From positions 117,477,509 to 117,541,508 of the forward strand of contig CP136068.1 in assembly GCA_032622095.1 (NCBI GenBank): a stretch of DNA of 64,000 bases, given 5' to 3'. This document shows positions 35,001 through 46,499 of this stretch, piece after piece (position 1 is the first letter of the stretch; each line of letters starts with the position of its first letter). Both the position numbers and the translations under genes were made by a program. The DNA is from Siphonodentalium dalli (Eukaryota > Mollusca > Scaphopoda > Gadilida > Siphonodentaliidae). The notes beneath the pieces are model-generated. The model searched no databases. It saw only the letters and a program-made list of their open reading frames with translations, and was not told the DNA's origin.

Positions 35001-35098
35001 AGAATGTTACCAGAGAACGTTAATTGGCTGTTAATTATATTAGTGTTGTTTCAGTCTATAGACCATGCAACGATTAATACTACACCATTCCCGCATCC
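32095..35098 (-). pseudogene. Non-LTR retrotransposon ORF2 (endonuclease/RT), 3'-truncated
   Basis: A long minus-strand frame (34795-31907, 962 codons) covers: the end of an endonuclease domain (SIDYVLYSQRD, DISNHRPIVCLF); a complete reverse transcriptase (GIIVPLYKGGNKP, SYRAITLLPAIYKLLEKI, TCFLDVQKAFDTVWINGLLY, EQGTKQGGVISPLFY, catalytic TQADDMTLI); and a C-terminal region (MPYLTNYVSHSDFPTKQIWK, CSKCGGDYDDLPLH). The last ~60 codons, after LPLHVI, belong to an inserted repeat, so the zinc-binding tail and 3' end are lost. Upstream, 34800-35098 reads as endonuclease text with stops, so the 5' part is decayed. It is a relative of the array element at 42706, with clearly different sequence. The RT active site is intact; the element as a whole cannot be. 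Confidence 0.8.
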
Positions 35099-35110
35099 GT
35101 GTGTTTTCAT

Positions 35111-37021
35111 CCGACAGAATAACGGTTATAAGTCCACTATGGGCTTATATCAGAACAAATAAGTCCAATATGAACATATGTCAATATTTAGGTCCAATGT
35201 GAACCAATTTAACCGACGATATATTGAATTAGCAAAATAATATTATCAATATATATAAAAGACGCAGAATAAAGGCTACCGAACGGAACCTGTTTCACTA
35301 GTCGCATATAATCGTGGATCATAATTATAGTCATGGATCGTCTCACTCGTGCATTCAGAATTAAGAATAGTGACGTTGCGGTTAGGTTTGATTGGGAGTT
35401 ATATTATTTGGAGAGATTTTAAGCGCTCTGAGCTATCTGGGATAAAGAGCTATATAAAATCATTTATTATTATTATTATTATTAACTCTACTCACTTGCG
35501 CTTCGCGCTCGTGAATAGAGTTAATAACTCACAATCAAGACTAACGTCACCCTTCTTAAGTATTAAGACAATCGTTGAGATGATCAATCCAATACATATC
35601 GGCGTATAAGTTATGACTATGTCCTGAATTAGATGACCACCATATCCCGCAGTACCATGGCGGGACTCGTACTCGGGCTGAACCAATGAGTTGGATATTC
35701 ACCGTGTCTGGATTCATGCCTTCACATCTGGGCATTCACCACTTTGTCGATTTTTCGACATTGTTTTATTATACCACAACCTACCAGTATGTGTAAGTAT
35801 CGCTGTATTAATCTTTAAGTATTAATGAGCATTCCGCCTGCATTTTAGTGTACATCTATATATAAACAGCACGACTTATTTAGCTGACACCGCACATTTA
35901 TAATAATTATACTTTTCCTTAACCCCACAAATAGATATATCAACAGGAACAACCAGTACATAGTATATTACCATGACATGTTAACCAGTACATGGTAGTA
36001 TATTATTTATCTGACTTGTGTTAATTCACAAATTCACAAACTATAGTAGAGATAATGAGCTATTTATTACATGTAATATAAACAAATGAAATGCAAACAT
36101 AATAAGAGGACAGTCACCGAATTATTATTTGGGTTCCGGTATTTACATGTATATATATCTAGTTTTAGTGTGTATATTTTTTCTTGTAGCGGAAAAAGAA
36201 AAGACCATGACGGAAAGTATCTGACATGACGGCATAAACCCACGGATTAATACAACTGTTCAATGCCTGACAATACGATACTAATGACATCATGAAATAG
36301 GTATCCATAGATTTGATCTGCTTAGATATAATTCGCAATAGGTACGGGAATAATAGCACAAGCTGCAGCGTTATAATTACAGTAATCATAATGGACATCT
36401 TCCGAGTCATCTTATTCACTGTCGTCATAGTCCGTTCCGGATTTTCTCCGCTATATTTTATTGACATGAGACTGGCCTTTAACTTCCTTGTCTTCAGGCT
36501 GTGAATGACCATCAGAATAACTATGGGCGCGACGTAATAGAATATGCCGTATCCCAACATCATTCCGAGGGATCGTGTTGGGTTGTGATTGAATACATAG
36601 AACGCCAAAACACACGGCGCAACAACTCCGATAGCACCGACTACCCACAATGCAATGCAAAATCGTTTTACATAAGACATCGAGAGTTTGACCTTTGCCT
36701 TCATCGGGTGCACCAAAATGTAGTACCTCAAAGCGGACATCCATATGAGGTGGAGAGACGAACATTCTGTAACTGTGAACCAGAATATCGCCATTAGCAT
36801 ATAGTATATCATTTGCTGCTTGTACGACCAAGAAAATAATACAGAGAGCACTTCCTTCACGTGCACCATTTCCAAGAAACAGACGCAGACGACAAGAAAG
36901 TCACAAATAGCGAGACTGAAAAGTATTCCAAATGTCGGCGTGTGCAGTCCTTCCGTTTTCCATATAGTTACCATCACCAATATGTTGGCGGAAGTACCAA
37001 ACAGCATGAGGAACAACATTA
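35111..37021. repeat. Segmental duplication, copy B (GPCR block)
   Basis: Colinear with 8137-10085. Homology breaks at 37021/37022, inside the GPCR coding sequence, and picks up again at 38168. Confidence 0.85.
36165..37019 (-). pseudogene. GPCR paralogue lacking its extracellular N-terminus
   Basis: 284-residue frame that lines up with residues 51-334 of the receptor at 9230-10234, with about two dozen changes. All seven helices are present, including SLAICD in helix 2 and NPWVY in helix 7; the DRY position is again ALRYY. The glycosylated first ~50 residues are missing: at 37022 the sequence switches to unrelated DNA and an in-frame TAA lies ten codons upstream of the first Met. Its start is an internal Met at the beginning of helix 1. 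A spliced replacement exon cannot be excluded, but none is evident. The long open frame suggests recent loss or a still functional truncated receptor. Confidence 0.65.
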
Positions 37022-37257
37022 AACAAAACAGTATGTTCCTTTAATGTTGTAGCCAATGCTACAGATGTATACTAACTCAGTTATAAAACTGACTCACTAA
37101 TATACATCTTATAGCCACATCGTAAACATTTCATTTCGCGTGCTTGGTTTCATTCCATTCTGCACTGTTCCGCATATCTCCATTCCTGTTCACAATTTTA
37201 ATACTTGGTCTCAATTAGCCGCCCACTCATTTCTAACTTCGCCCAATATCTTATCCG

Positions 37258-37288
<31 letters not shown>

Positions 37289-38167
37289 TCTCCCTCTCTC
37301 CCTCCCCCTCCCTTCCCTCCCCCTCCCTCCCTCCCTCCCTCTATCTCCTGTCTGTTATGTAGCGCCCAATAGATCAAACAGTCGTAGACTAATGATAGCC
37401 AGCCAATCACAGGTAACATTTTTTCCGCGGCTTTTCAGTCTGCAATTCGTCGATGAAGTGACAACATCGCTATATCGTATAATACTCTCCGTGTTATCAA
37501 AATTGTTCAATGCCCGAAGAATGTAATACAAAGTTATTAGTACTGAATCTACAATGACATCCGACCTTCCCCAGGATAGAGTGGCATTTGTTATATGTTT
37601 TTACTCGTTTAATATCATGTTTGTTAACACTACAGTTGGTCACATTTTGTTCAAATATATTTGCCCAATTGTGTAGGGATATAGAAATCGCATGCTGCTT
37701 TCATAATTTAACCCCCTTGTATACCAGTAAATGGCCTTTTATTCTAACACTGTCGCCATAGTTATGACTGTGTCAAAATAGATGACAGTGGGAAGTTGTT
37801 AATGACACATCACAAATTGTTTGTATTTATACATATCTATTCTGCATATCGTCAGGCAACAACTACAACCTGTGTATTTGTTTGCCAGGGTCAACACAAT
37901 CTCAGTGTCAAATCTTGTCAGTTCGTCGGATCGTGTGATGTAATGTGATACATGTGATGTTTGGTGTTGTTGGATGTCAAGTATATAGATGTTTGTGATG
38001 TAGTCGTGCATATGTGTCTTGTGATGTTATGTTGGATGTTTTCCGTTTGCATTGTTGAGGACGTAATAAATGCATAGAATACTTTTAAAGGTAGTCTTAG
38101 TGTTCCATAGACCATGCCTGATCAGACAAATATTTTGTGGCTCATTTAAGCCCCACACCCGTGCTCA
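37022..38167. other. Unmatched DNA replacing the GPCR 5' end
   Basis: 1.1 kb with no counterpart in copy A, where only ~235 bp separate the same flanks. It contains a CT-rich microsatellite and a TGATGT-rich segment near 37930-38040. No gene was recognised; the open frame at 37140-37526 is produced by the CT run. Confidence 0.55.
37257..37342. repeat. Polypyrimidine CT/CCT microsatellite
   Basis: Uninterrupted C and T run starting as (CT)n and grading into CCCTCC units, 85 bp long. Confidence 0.9.
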
Positions 38168-38545
38168 ACCACAATGAAAAGACAGAACATGAACGCTCGT
38201 TAATGTTTAATACGTTCACAAGAGGGGCCTTTCTTGTGTGATAGATTACGTGGAACGAAGAACTATTACCACGGCACATTGTATCAGGGTAAAAGTATTT
38301 GATGAATATATGGACCTATATATATATGATCACAGGAACCATTGATGAATATATGGACCTACATATATATGATCACAGAAACCATTGATGAATATATGGA
38401 CCTACATATATATATATGATCACAGGAACCGTTGATGAATATATGGACCTACATATATATGATCACAAGAACAAAAATTTGACGAAAGCGAGTATATAGG
38501 CATAAATGGAGGTTTAATGTTTAATCCAACGGAGGCTTCAACTCA
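38168..38545. repeat. Flank repeat B1 (T1 and T2 empty sites)
   Basis: Matches the DNA around T1 and T2 (10318-10392, 18850-18981, 21256-21300) without either insertion: GTGATAGATTACGTGG near 38240 spans the T1 site, and GGCATAAATGGAGG near 38500 the T2 site. It contains an expanded 43-47-bp minisatellite. Confidence 0.85.
38299..38472. repeat. 43-47-bp minisatellite, four copies
   Basis: Four units of TTGATGAATATATGGACCTA plus an AT-rich segment and GATCACAGGAACC. The homologous places at 18908 and 39040 have only one or about one and a half units, so the expansion is local. Confidence 0.8.
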
Positions 38546-38934
38546 AGCTGCAAAACAGAGTTCAGTCCCCTCGCTACGCTATGTCTGAACGCTGCCGGTA
38601 TGTGTATTTTCTTAATTAAATCTAACATTTTATATTGAAATGTTTTGTCAGTTACAATTCATTCTGGCTTGATCCAGACAATTTTTAAATGAATATGGAC
38701 AGTTCAGTTTCTTAGAATAATGCAGAATGAATTGTAGCGTACAAAAGTCTCCAATAAATAAATGTGACATTTATTCACATTAGGTGTAGGTGCGGGCAGC
38801 GGTAAGTCTTTCGTAGGCGACTGATTGTCAACGATCATTTGACAAATTGGAATATGTAACACCACTGGCCATTCAATCACGGGGTCTCACCTGCCCCGTG
38901 AGAACTGGTTCGCATTCAGTTTTGGACACGAAAT

Positions 38935-39300
38935 AATTCACTGTGAATAATGAAAAGATAAAAGGGATTCTTTCTGGTGCGATAGATTACGTGGAATGAA
39001 CAACTATTACCACGGCACATTGTATCAATGGAAAAGTATTTGATGAATATATGGACCTACATATATATGATCACATGAACCAGAATATATGGACATACAT
39101 ATATATGATCACAGGAACCAGAATTTGACGAAAGCGAGTATTTAGGCATAAATGTATTTTTAATGTTCAAACCAACGGAGGCTTTTATACCGCAACACAT
39201 TAATAAATGAAAGACCATGCAGTTAGGAAACAATGATGGTTTCGCCACCTTCCATGATTGATGGCACCTGCGCAATCCCTGGTCATGTCACGTGTTTTTT
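38935..39300. repeat. Flank repeat B2 (third copy)
   Basis: Another copy of the flank repeat, reading GCGATAGATTACGTGGAATG (T1 site empty) and GGCATAAATGTATTTTTAATG (T2 site empty), followed by ATTAATAAATGAAAGACCA as at 21511. It lies ~0.4 kb after B1, in the same direction. Confidence 0.75.
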
Positions 39301-39329
39301 TTTGGGGGGGGGCATCGGTGGTTCAGTCG

Positions 39330-42300
39330 ATGACATATTCAACAACATAGTAAGGTATCACTGTCCAGTTGTTGCTAGGATAAAACTTTTGAAAAATAAA
39401 TCGGCTATAACCCTCACTAGACGTGCCTGGAATTATAACCTAGCTGACGTCGATGCCATGAACGAAGACATCTTGATCTGGAACTATGACGAAAATAAAC
39501 CATTTGAACTATCAGCTCATGCAGATAACTTGACTGCAGAAATTGAGAAGGTGTGCAGTGAAAATATCCCCAATAAGATAGTACTGATCCGGAAAGGCAA
39601 TCCCCAATGACTTACGTGTAATGTACGGAAGCTGATGAGGCAACAAAATCGATTACACAAGATAGCTAAAAAGAAAAACACACCACAAACATGCGCAAAC
39701 TTTCGATCTAAAACTACTTCGCTATTAGAAAAAGCAAACGTGATTATGACACCAAGAATGAAAATAAACCGAACAACCCATCAAATGACCAGTCCTCTTG
39801 GTGGAAAACGTTCCAAAAAATAGTATTTGCAAACACCAACTGAAAAAGCAATTGCTTTCAATTCCTATTTCTGTAATATTTCATCAGTTGATGATGTCGG
39901 GAAAAACATACCAGTGCTCGATCCTGATAACTCCATATCCACAATAAGCGATATAAAAATCACAAACCCTGCATGACATTTACAAAACGTTAAAAAGTCT
40001 CAAAATATGTCAATTGAGCCCGGCGGAATAAGTCCGAGCGTTTTGCCAAAATGACTCAACAGGTTTCCAACTTACCGAAATATATGACAATATATGTCGA
40101 TCACTAGATGACGGAAAAGAGGTCCGGTGTATATTCTGCGACAAAAGTAAAGCGTTCGATAAAGTCTGGCACCGTGGCCTCTTGAACAAAGCTGACGAGA
40201 ATTGGTATCAGTGGAAACTTGTATAACTTAATGAAATCGTACCTTGATTGCAGGCAACAACAAATTATCATAGATGGAATTACTTGGAATTACCAGATGC
40301 AGCAGTCGGTGTCCCACAAGGCTATGTATTAGGCCCATATCTGTTTAAATTTAATTATATTAATGATATAACCGGATATATACGGTGTAACATTCGACTA
40401 TTTGCTTATGATACCTCTCTATTTCTCACTATCGAGGACCCGCAAACTAATCAACGATGACCTCGAAACTCTCAAATGTTGGGCATCAGAATGGCTTGTA
40501 AAATTCAATTTCCTGAAAAGCTCTCTTATCTCCAGGAAAGACACACCAGCATATCACCCACAGCTGACCATGGGAGCCGCAACATCTGGGACTTACTTTC
40601 GACAACAGGGGCTCATGGGGTATCCACATCAGATCCATGCTTGATAAAGCATGGGGTCGAGTAAATGTAGAACGCAAACATAGATACAGGATATGCATAT
40701 TAACGCTTGAAACAAGAGGTGGCATCAGAGATGCTGTGTCTCGTTTTCGGTGGCTTACTGCCGGTGGCTACCGCCAATTGGTGTGCATCAGTATCGGTAG
40801 ACTAATTAATAGGTAAAATCGGTTAATATTTGTTCAATTTATCGCGCTAACGGCCTCAAAATCGCGAAGAATTCACAAACTAAGGGGCATAACTCAGGGG
40901 CATATGTTCGGAGAAACCCGGTTTTCGCACTCTTTCGAGATATTGTGCGAAGCAAATCGGAGGACGTTTGTTGAAGTTATCGCGCTAACGAGCTAAAAAT
41001 TCACGAAAAATGACTAATTAAGGGCCATAACTCTATCAAATTTTATCGGGCCAGGCTGGTTTTCGAACTCGTCCGAAATATTCTTGGCAAGTATGTCTAT
41101 TCCAAATTTTAAACAAATCGGAGGACGTTTGTTGAAGTTATCGCGCTAACGAGCTAAAAATTCACGAAAAATGACTAATTAAGGGCCATAACTCTATCAA
41201 ATTTTATTGGGCCAGGCTGGTTTTCGAACTCGTCCAGGATATTATTGGAAGACACTTATATACCAAATTTTAGTTGAATCGGATGACGTTTGTTGAAGTT
41301 ATCGCGCTAACGAGCTCAAAATTCGTACAAAATGACTACTTAAGGACCATAACTCTATCAAATTTGATCGGACCGGTCCGGTTTTCTAACTCGTCCGATG
41401 TATTCTTGGGAGACACCTATATATCAAAATTTCAATCAAATAGGATGATGTTTGTTAAATTATCGCGCTAACGAGCTGAAAATTTTTGAACAAATGACTA
41501 ATTAAGGGCCATAACTCTATCAAATTTTATCGGACCTGGCCGATTTTCGAACTCGACCGAGAAATTCTTGGGAGACACACCTATATACCAAATTTCAATC
41601 AAATCGGATAACGTTTGTTGAAGTTATCGCGCTAACGAGCTGAAAATTCGTGAAAAATGACTAATTAAGGGCCATAACTCTATCAAATTTTATCGGACCT
41701 GGCCGATTTTCGAACTCGACCGAGATATTCTTGGGAGACACCTATATCCCAAATTTCAATCGAATCAGATAACGTTTGTTGAAGTTGTTGCGCTAACGAG
41801 CCTAAAATCAGTGAAAAATGGCAAAGGGCCACAACTCTGTAATAAATGTGCGAACGAACCCGATTTTTTGTCTGCAGCTTACGTGCATGGATATGTACTC
41901 ACACACCAAATTTTTTTTAATCCGTCAATAAACGGTTGAGTTATAAGCAAAACACGCCGCCCGTCCGCCGCCCGCCCGCCCGCCCGCCCAACGTCCCTCA
42001 TCAAACTATAAGTCGAGTTTTGGAGAAAAAACTCGACTAAAAATACATTACACATTTATCCGACCAATACTAGAATATGCCTCCAATATGTGGGATAACT
42101 CCCTGATTATCTTGGTGATGACATTGAAAAGGTTCAGTACGAAATGGTCGAATAGTAACAGGTGAAACAATTAGTACGAGTAATGCGCATCTTTTATCAG
42201 AAACTGGCTGGGAACTCCTCTCCTCACGTCGTAGAAAACACAAGCTATGCCAATTTCGTAAAATGATACATGGAACTAACTGCTCCATCAATTTTAAGAA

Positions 42301-42700
42301 ATTATATACGACCAACTCATACAAACAATTCCAGATATAACTTCAGATTTGAACATATAAGACTACAGTCGAATATTAACTATGACTATTATATGGATTC
42401 CTTCTTACCAAATACAATTACCGAATGGATCAAACTGCCGGAAATTACAAAGATCAGCAGTACAATCGAAGACTACAAAAAGGAACTCAACAGTGACAAT
42501 ATACGTCCGCCTGCCTATTTTTATCATAGTAAATTCCGTAAATCTCATTACATTCATACCCGGTTAAACTGCAGCCACCTGAGTTGTGATGTGACTATAT
42601 ATTCATGTAAAAATGTCCCCTTCTGTTTATGTGGGGAACTTGAGACACGACTTACCATTATGAACATACTATTCACAATTATTTAATCACGACATGTCGT
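39330..42700 (+). pseudogene. Jockey-like non-LTR retrotransposon, broken and interrupted
   Basis: Fragments of one ORF2 lie in order on the plus strand: the linker before the RT (LTRRAWNYNLADVDAMNEDI, 39410-39600); RT start with frame changes (PGGISPSVLP near 40020); motif A (DKSKAFDKVWHRGLLNKA, ~40140); GVPQGYVLGP (~40305); the catalytic block, which reads FAYDTSLFL instead of FADDTSL (~40400); and thumb text to about 40730. A tandem-repeat element (~40830-42040) then interrupts it. The C-terminal part resumes (RPILEYASNMW-like at 42060; LNCSHLSCDVTIYS near 42570) and ends near 42700, where the 10-kb array starts. Many stops and frameshifts and a lost catalytic Asp make it dead. The endonuclease is missing. 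Confidence 0.7.
40830..42045. repeat. ~163-bp tandem array inside the jockey-like relic
   Basis: Seven copies of a unit containing ATCGCGCTAACGAGCT, AAGGGCCATAACTCTATCAA and GGTTTTCGAACTCG; the ATCGCGCTAACG phrase recurs near 40840, 40980, 41141, 41300, 41462, 41625 and 41788. The array ends in a CCGCCCGCC run (41960-41990) and a hairpin AGTCGAGTTTT...AAAACTCGACT (42012-42040). The AGGGCCATAACTC phrase is common in molluscan interspersed repeats (from memory). Inserted as a block into the retrotransposon relic. Confidence 0.75.
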
Positions 42701-43895
42701 GGTCTTTCGTTAATCAATTGACAAAGTCGTCATTGTCTTATTGGGTGCTACAAGCAGGTTATATAATTGTTATTCAAGGGTTTACTCGAAATATGCACTC
42801 TCCTGTCGACTCGTGATAGTTCTCATTTTTCAATAATAACAATTCTATAACCTACACTTCTTGTACAGATAGATACCCAAGCGGGTTATAACCCTATACT
42901 TATAAACCAACTGACTAGGTTGGGATCCATCAAGGTGGTCAGTTGCCCTACGTCATGAAACGTAAGTGTTATAAAGAAATATATAAACGAAAAAACTTAC
43001 CGATTTAAGCTAGAGTACAGGAGCTAGAGTATAGGAGCGTCAGTTCTTTTCATTATTTCTACGAACACACTGTTAGGGTCAAACGGAAAGCCGACCGCTT
43101 GACAATGTTCTTGACCGCTGTTCTTGTGGGCCGGCGACTGACTAGCGGCGCTGAAGGGAGTTTAGCTTCTTTTGCTAATACATGTAACATAACATAACTT
43201 AAATGAACTGAACAGTTAACACAAGCTTTGACAATATAGATTATACAGGTGACGATTAAAAGAAAGACGATTAAACAACAAGCACAGATGCTTTTATTAA
43301 GTTTGCTGCTTTCAGTCCCATATGTGACGGTTACGCAATTTAACACTCGCGGGGACAATAGGTCTGTGCTAAATTTGGCAAAGGTGTTAAACACTCATTC
43401 TCATTGTCATAAGTTTTAAAACAATAGCGACTTTCATTCATTCAATGGACGAGCACGCGCACACTGTCAGGGGGGTTGGTCTCACTTTGAAGACACGCGG
43501 AAGGGATTAAATTAAGGTGCAATGGCTGTGTTGTTGCAACGCTGTCAATTTGGCCTATCCAATTTAAGTGTTGTGTCCAGGACACATATATTGCATGAAT
43601 CCGGTACATTTTTCTCCACTAGGCATTTTGTAACAGTGTTACAAATGTTACAATTGTTTAGTTTGAGTATAATCGTTATTGTCGGCATCCCTTACCATGC
43701 ATATGTGAGAACAGCCCTGTTGTTTCGTCACCTGTAACTCCTCATAACCATATAACGGATTTTGACAAAGTTTCTGTGGAAATGTCTTTTCAAAACTTGA
43801 AATCGACAGTGCGGAATGATTGTAAAACAAGAACTGACTTCGCTTAGAACCGACGCAAACCGACCCGATGTTGATCAGCAAAGGTGCCAACGTTT

Positions 43896-44179
43896 TTTTT
43901 TATTAATTCTTTATTGACACTATATACATGGACATATTCATATATTTAAAATACAGCATAATGACAATAAAAAAAATAATGTCCTGGTATTTTCGGGAGG
44001 GGGAATTTCGCTTGCAACTCACACACGCCTTACACACGTTCAAAATCGAAGACACCTCATGCGTGTTTTTGATTACACAGACTATGTTTATGACTGGAAT
44101 GTCACCATAAATCTTTTAGTATGCTTTTAAATATACATGTAATTTATAGTCTCCGATATGACAAGAATTGCCTCTATCC
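43896..44179 (-). mobile_element. Short retro-insert with 12-bp target duplication (unit 1)
   Basis: 284 bp flanked by GTGCCAACGTTT on both sides (43884-43895 and 44180-44191). The insert starts with a T run. Read on the minus strand it therefore ends ...GTCAATAAAGAATTAATAAA plus poly-A, a polyadenylated 3' end with AATAAA. No tRNA-like boxes were seen. It could be a SINE, a truncated LINE or a processed transcript. The same insert is present in unit 2. Confidence 0.75.
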
Positions 44180-44537
44180 GTGCCAACGTTTGAAATTATT
44201 GTCATACCGTTCTTGTGCCATAACCACACCAGCTCTTCCGAAATCTCGTGCCCAGATCAACTTGTCTTAACAATATACCACGACAACCACGAACGAAAAC
44301 TTCCTTCTGGCATCCGATGGCAAGAGAAAGTATCGTGCCTTAGAAAATTCCAGACGTCATTTCATGAGCGTGGCAGGCGAGATAGATCAAGCAGAGTTCC
44401 TGGATGAGATGGCCAAGTTATGCGGTCATTTGAGTATATTGTCATTTATAAGATTCTAATTCGTTAATGTTTGTACCTCATGTTATTTGTTTGATCTACT
44501 TGCATGTATATATTAGCCATAACTAATAAACAGTCAT

Positions 44538-45330
44538 AGAGAGAGAGATATGTTTATTCCTCTAAATATGGAGACCATTATGGTACAATATATATATACA
44601 AAAGTTACATGAAGACATATATACACATGCAATATAATTTAACTTGAGAAATTCATTGTGGGAATGATATACTGCAAGACAAGATGTTTAAGACATATAT
44701 ATATAGTGAAGTATCCGATATGATGTCTTCATCATAAAACTTAGTCAGAACACAGGATGAAAATAAACCTCACACATCGCTTGAAAAGACGATATTCATC
44801 ACAAATCAGTTCAATTTGCATTGGGATACACCCGCCTAGGCACAACGCAAGGAATGTATCGCTATTCATGCTGTCAAGAAAGGTAAAAGTTTCAATCCCA
44901 AATATGTCAATCAGTGAATACCAAAATGTGTTCCGTACCATCTGTGCAAACTCAGATGTACATTCGAGATATCTATGAAACAAGAGATTTGAATATGTTT
45001 GGTTGCAGCGATTGCATTGAGCGTCATTGTCATACGTGGTTTTGGTCAAAATATTGGCCATCTTGATACAAATTGGAAAATACTCAGGTTCTTCTCGAGA
45101 GAGCTGCCAAAGTTTCCACAGTGACTGGTTGTCGGGTTTTACCTTGAAGAGAAAAGATAGAGAATCGTCTCTCCGACCACGCTGACTCACTTCGCGTGAG
45201 TAGTGAGCAGAGAGACAATCTCTGACAATTTTCTTCCAAGTGGACTGGGTAGGGAATAAACCCGTTTCCGTAAAAGATGGAAGATAATGGACTAGGAAAG
45301 GCCTATAAGTAGTCATTACGAGGAGTATTT
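44538..45330 (-). pseudogene. Antisense ORF2 C-terminus of a related element (unit 1 leader)
   Basis: The minus-strand frame 45316-44741 (191 residues) aligns along its length with the C-terminal ~190 residues of the unit's own ORF2 family: FPTQSTWKKIVRDCLSAHYS, then CNRCNQTYSNLLFH and TFWYSLIDIFGIETFTFLDS. Zinc-ligand pattern C-x2-C...H...C is preserved. Downstream it has the family 3' end (CTCC...GAGGAATAAACATA, then a CT repeat near 44540). It is a 5'-truncated insertion in the antisense direction within the leader. The frame is still open, so it is fairly young or was copied with its host. Confidence 0.75.
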
Positions 45331-46499
45331 ATACCTCAACCACAACCTACCAAAAACAATAGGTGTCTGCAAAACGGGACGATCCCACCGAAAATTAACT
45401 TCGAAGTTCGAACCACAAAGATTGTCTTTGTTTTCTAAAATACTCCGCCCGATTCGTCAACGTTTCAAAAAATAATCACCCCTTACCAGGCAAAATAAAA
45501 CCTATCATGCATCATCTATTTATGTCCAGTGCGCGTCAGTGCAAGAGTGAGAAATAAAATAGTTGAGGTCTAGAATTATGTTACAGAGGAAAATTAGACT
45601 AGTTCAAAAATATCAAGTTAAAAGAATGATCAGTTATGAGCCAGTTATGTGATTTGCTGATACACACTCTTCCTGAATCTGCCAGGATCGAAGAAAGTGA
45701 CCAGGTCGGGATTTAGACTGTTCCAGAGAATTAAAGCTGGTTTAGAGTTATCGTTCCTATCTGATAGTCATATTTTATTATTGCTCTTATTAATTACCAA
45801 ATATCTCGGAATTAAATGTTCTAACAGTGCCAGGAATTCGCCTGCGGATGGCGGTTCTATGCGTGTTGTGGGATCACTGGACTTTATGTTAAATGTTCTG
45901 TAAAATTGTGAGTTTTCAAAAGCACATCTGACTCTCTCGTGTACCTATAAGGACTCGATTACATTGTTTACGTCGCCATTTTTGGCCTACGTATTGATAT
46001 TCACTATTGTAATTTCCACGCGGGAAATCATGAGGGCTCCTACAACAGTAGCTGCAGAGGTGTGATAAACAACACCCAAGCCAGACTGATTAGTACACTT
46101 CCCTGTGACTTGTCAAGATGACGACAATCGCTGTAATTGCTATGCGAAAAGGTGTGATAAACATTGATAGTCAGAGCAAAACAACCACTTGCGGTTTCTA
46201 TACTCTGCAAGAATAACAGGGTCTAGAGACGAGGTTCAATCATAAGTCGACGACAGTGAACTCAGTTGATAACTGAATGGCTGATCTACATGTCACCGGA
46301 CGGTGTTATGACAAACCAGTTTGATGGACCAATTTCTTTGCTCTGTGTGACGACCATTCAATTTGGTCAACGCTAACAGAACCAGGTCTTCTGTACTGAC
46401 GACACAAGCTAGACGTTCAACATACAAGTGCTGTGTTGATAACACGATCCTCAAATGAAATCGTGTTGCCGCATATGAACAGTAATTAACTATATCACC

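Noticed and set aside
37140-37526. 128-codon frame
   Set aside because: Its core is the CT microsatellite (Ser-Leu-Pro runs).
40830-42045. CRISPR-like array
   Set aside because: Units are tandem and ~163 bp with no unique spacers, in a eukaryotic retrotransposon.
43059-43394. 111-codon minus-strand frame with one hydrophobic segment, present in all three units
   Set aside because: Identity simply reflects the repeated leader; no homology or start context supports translation.
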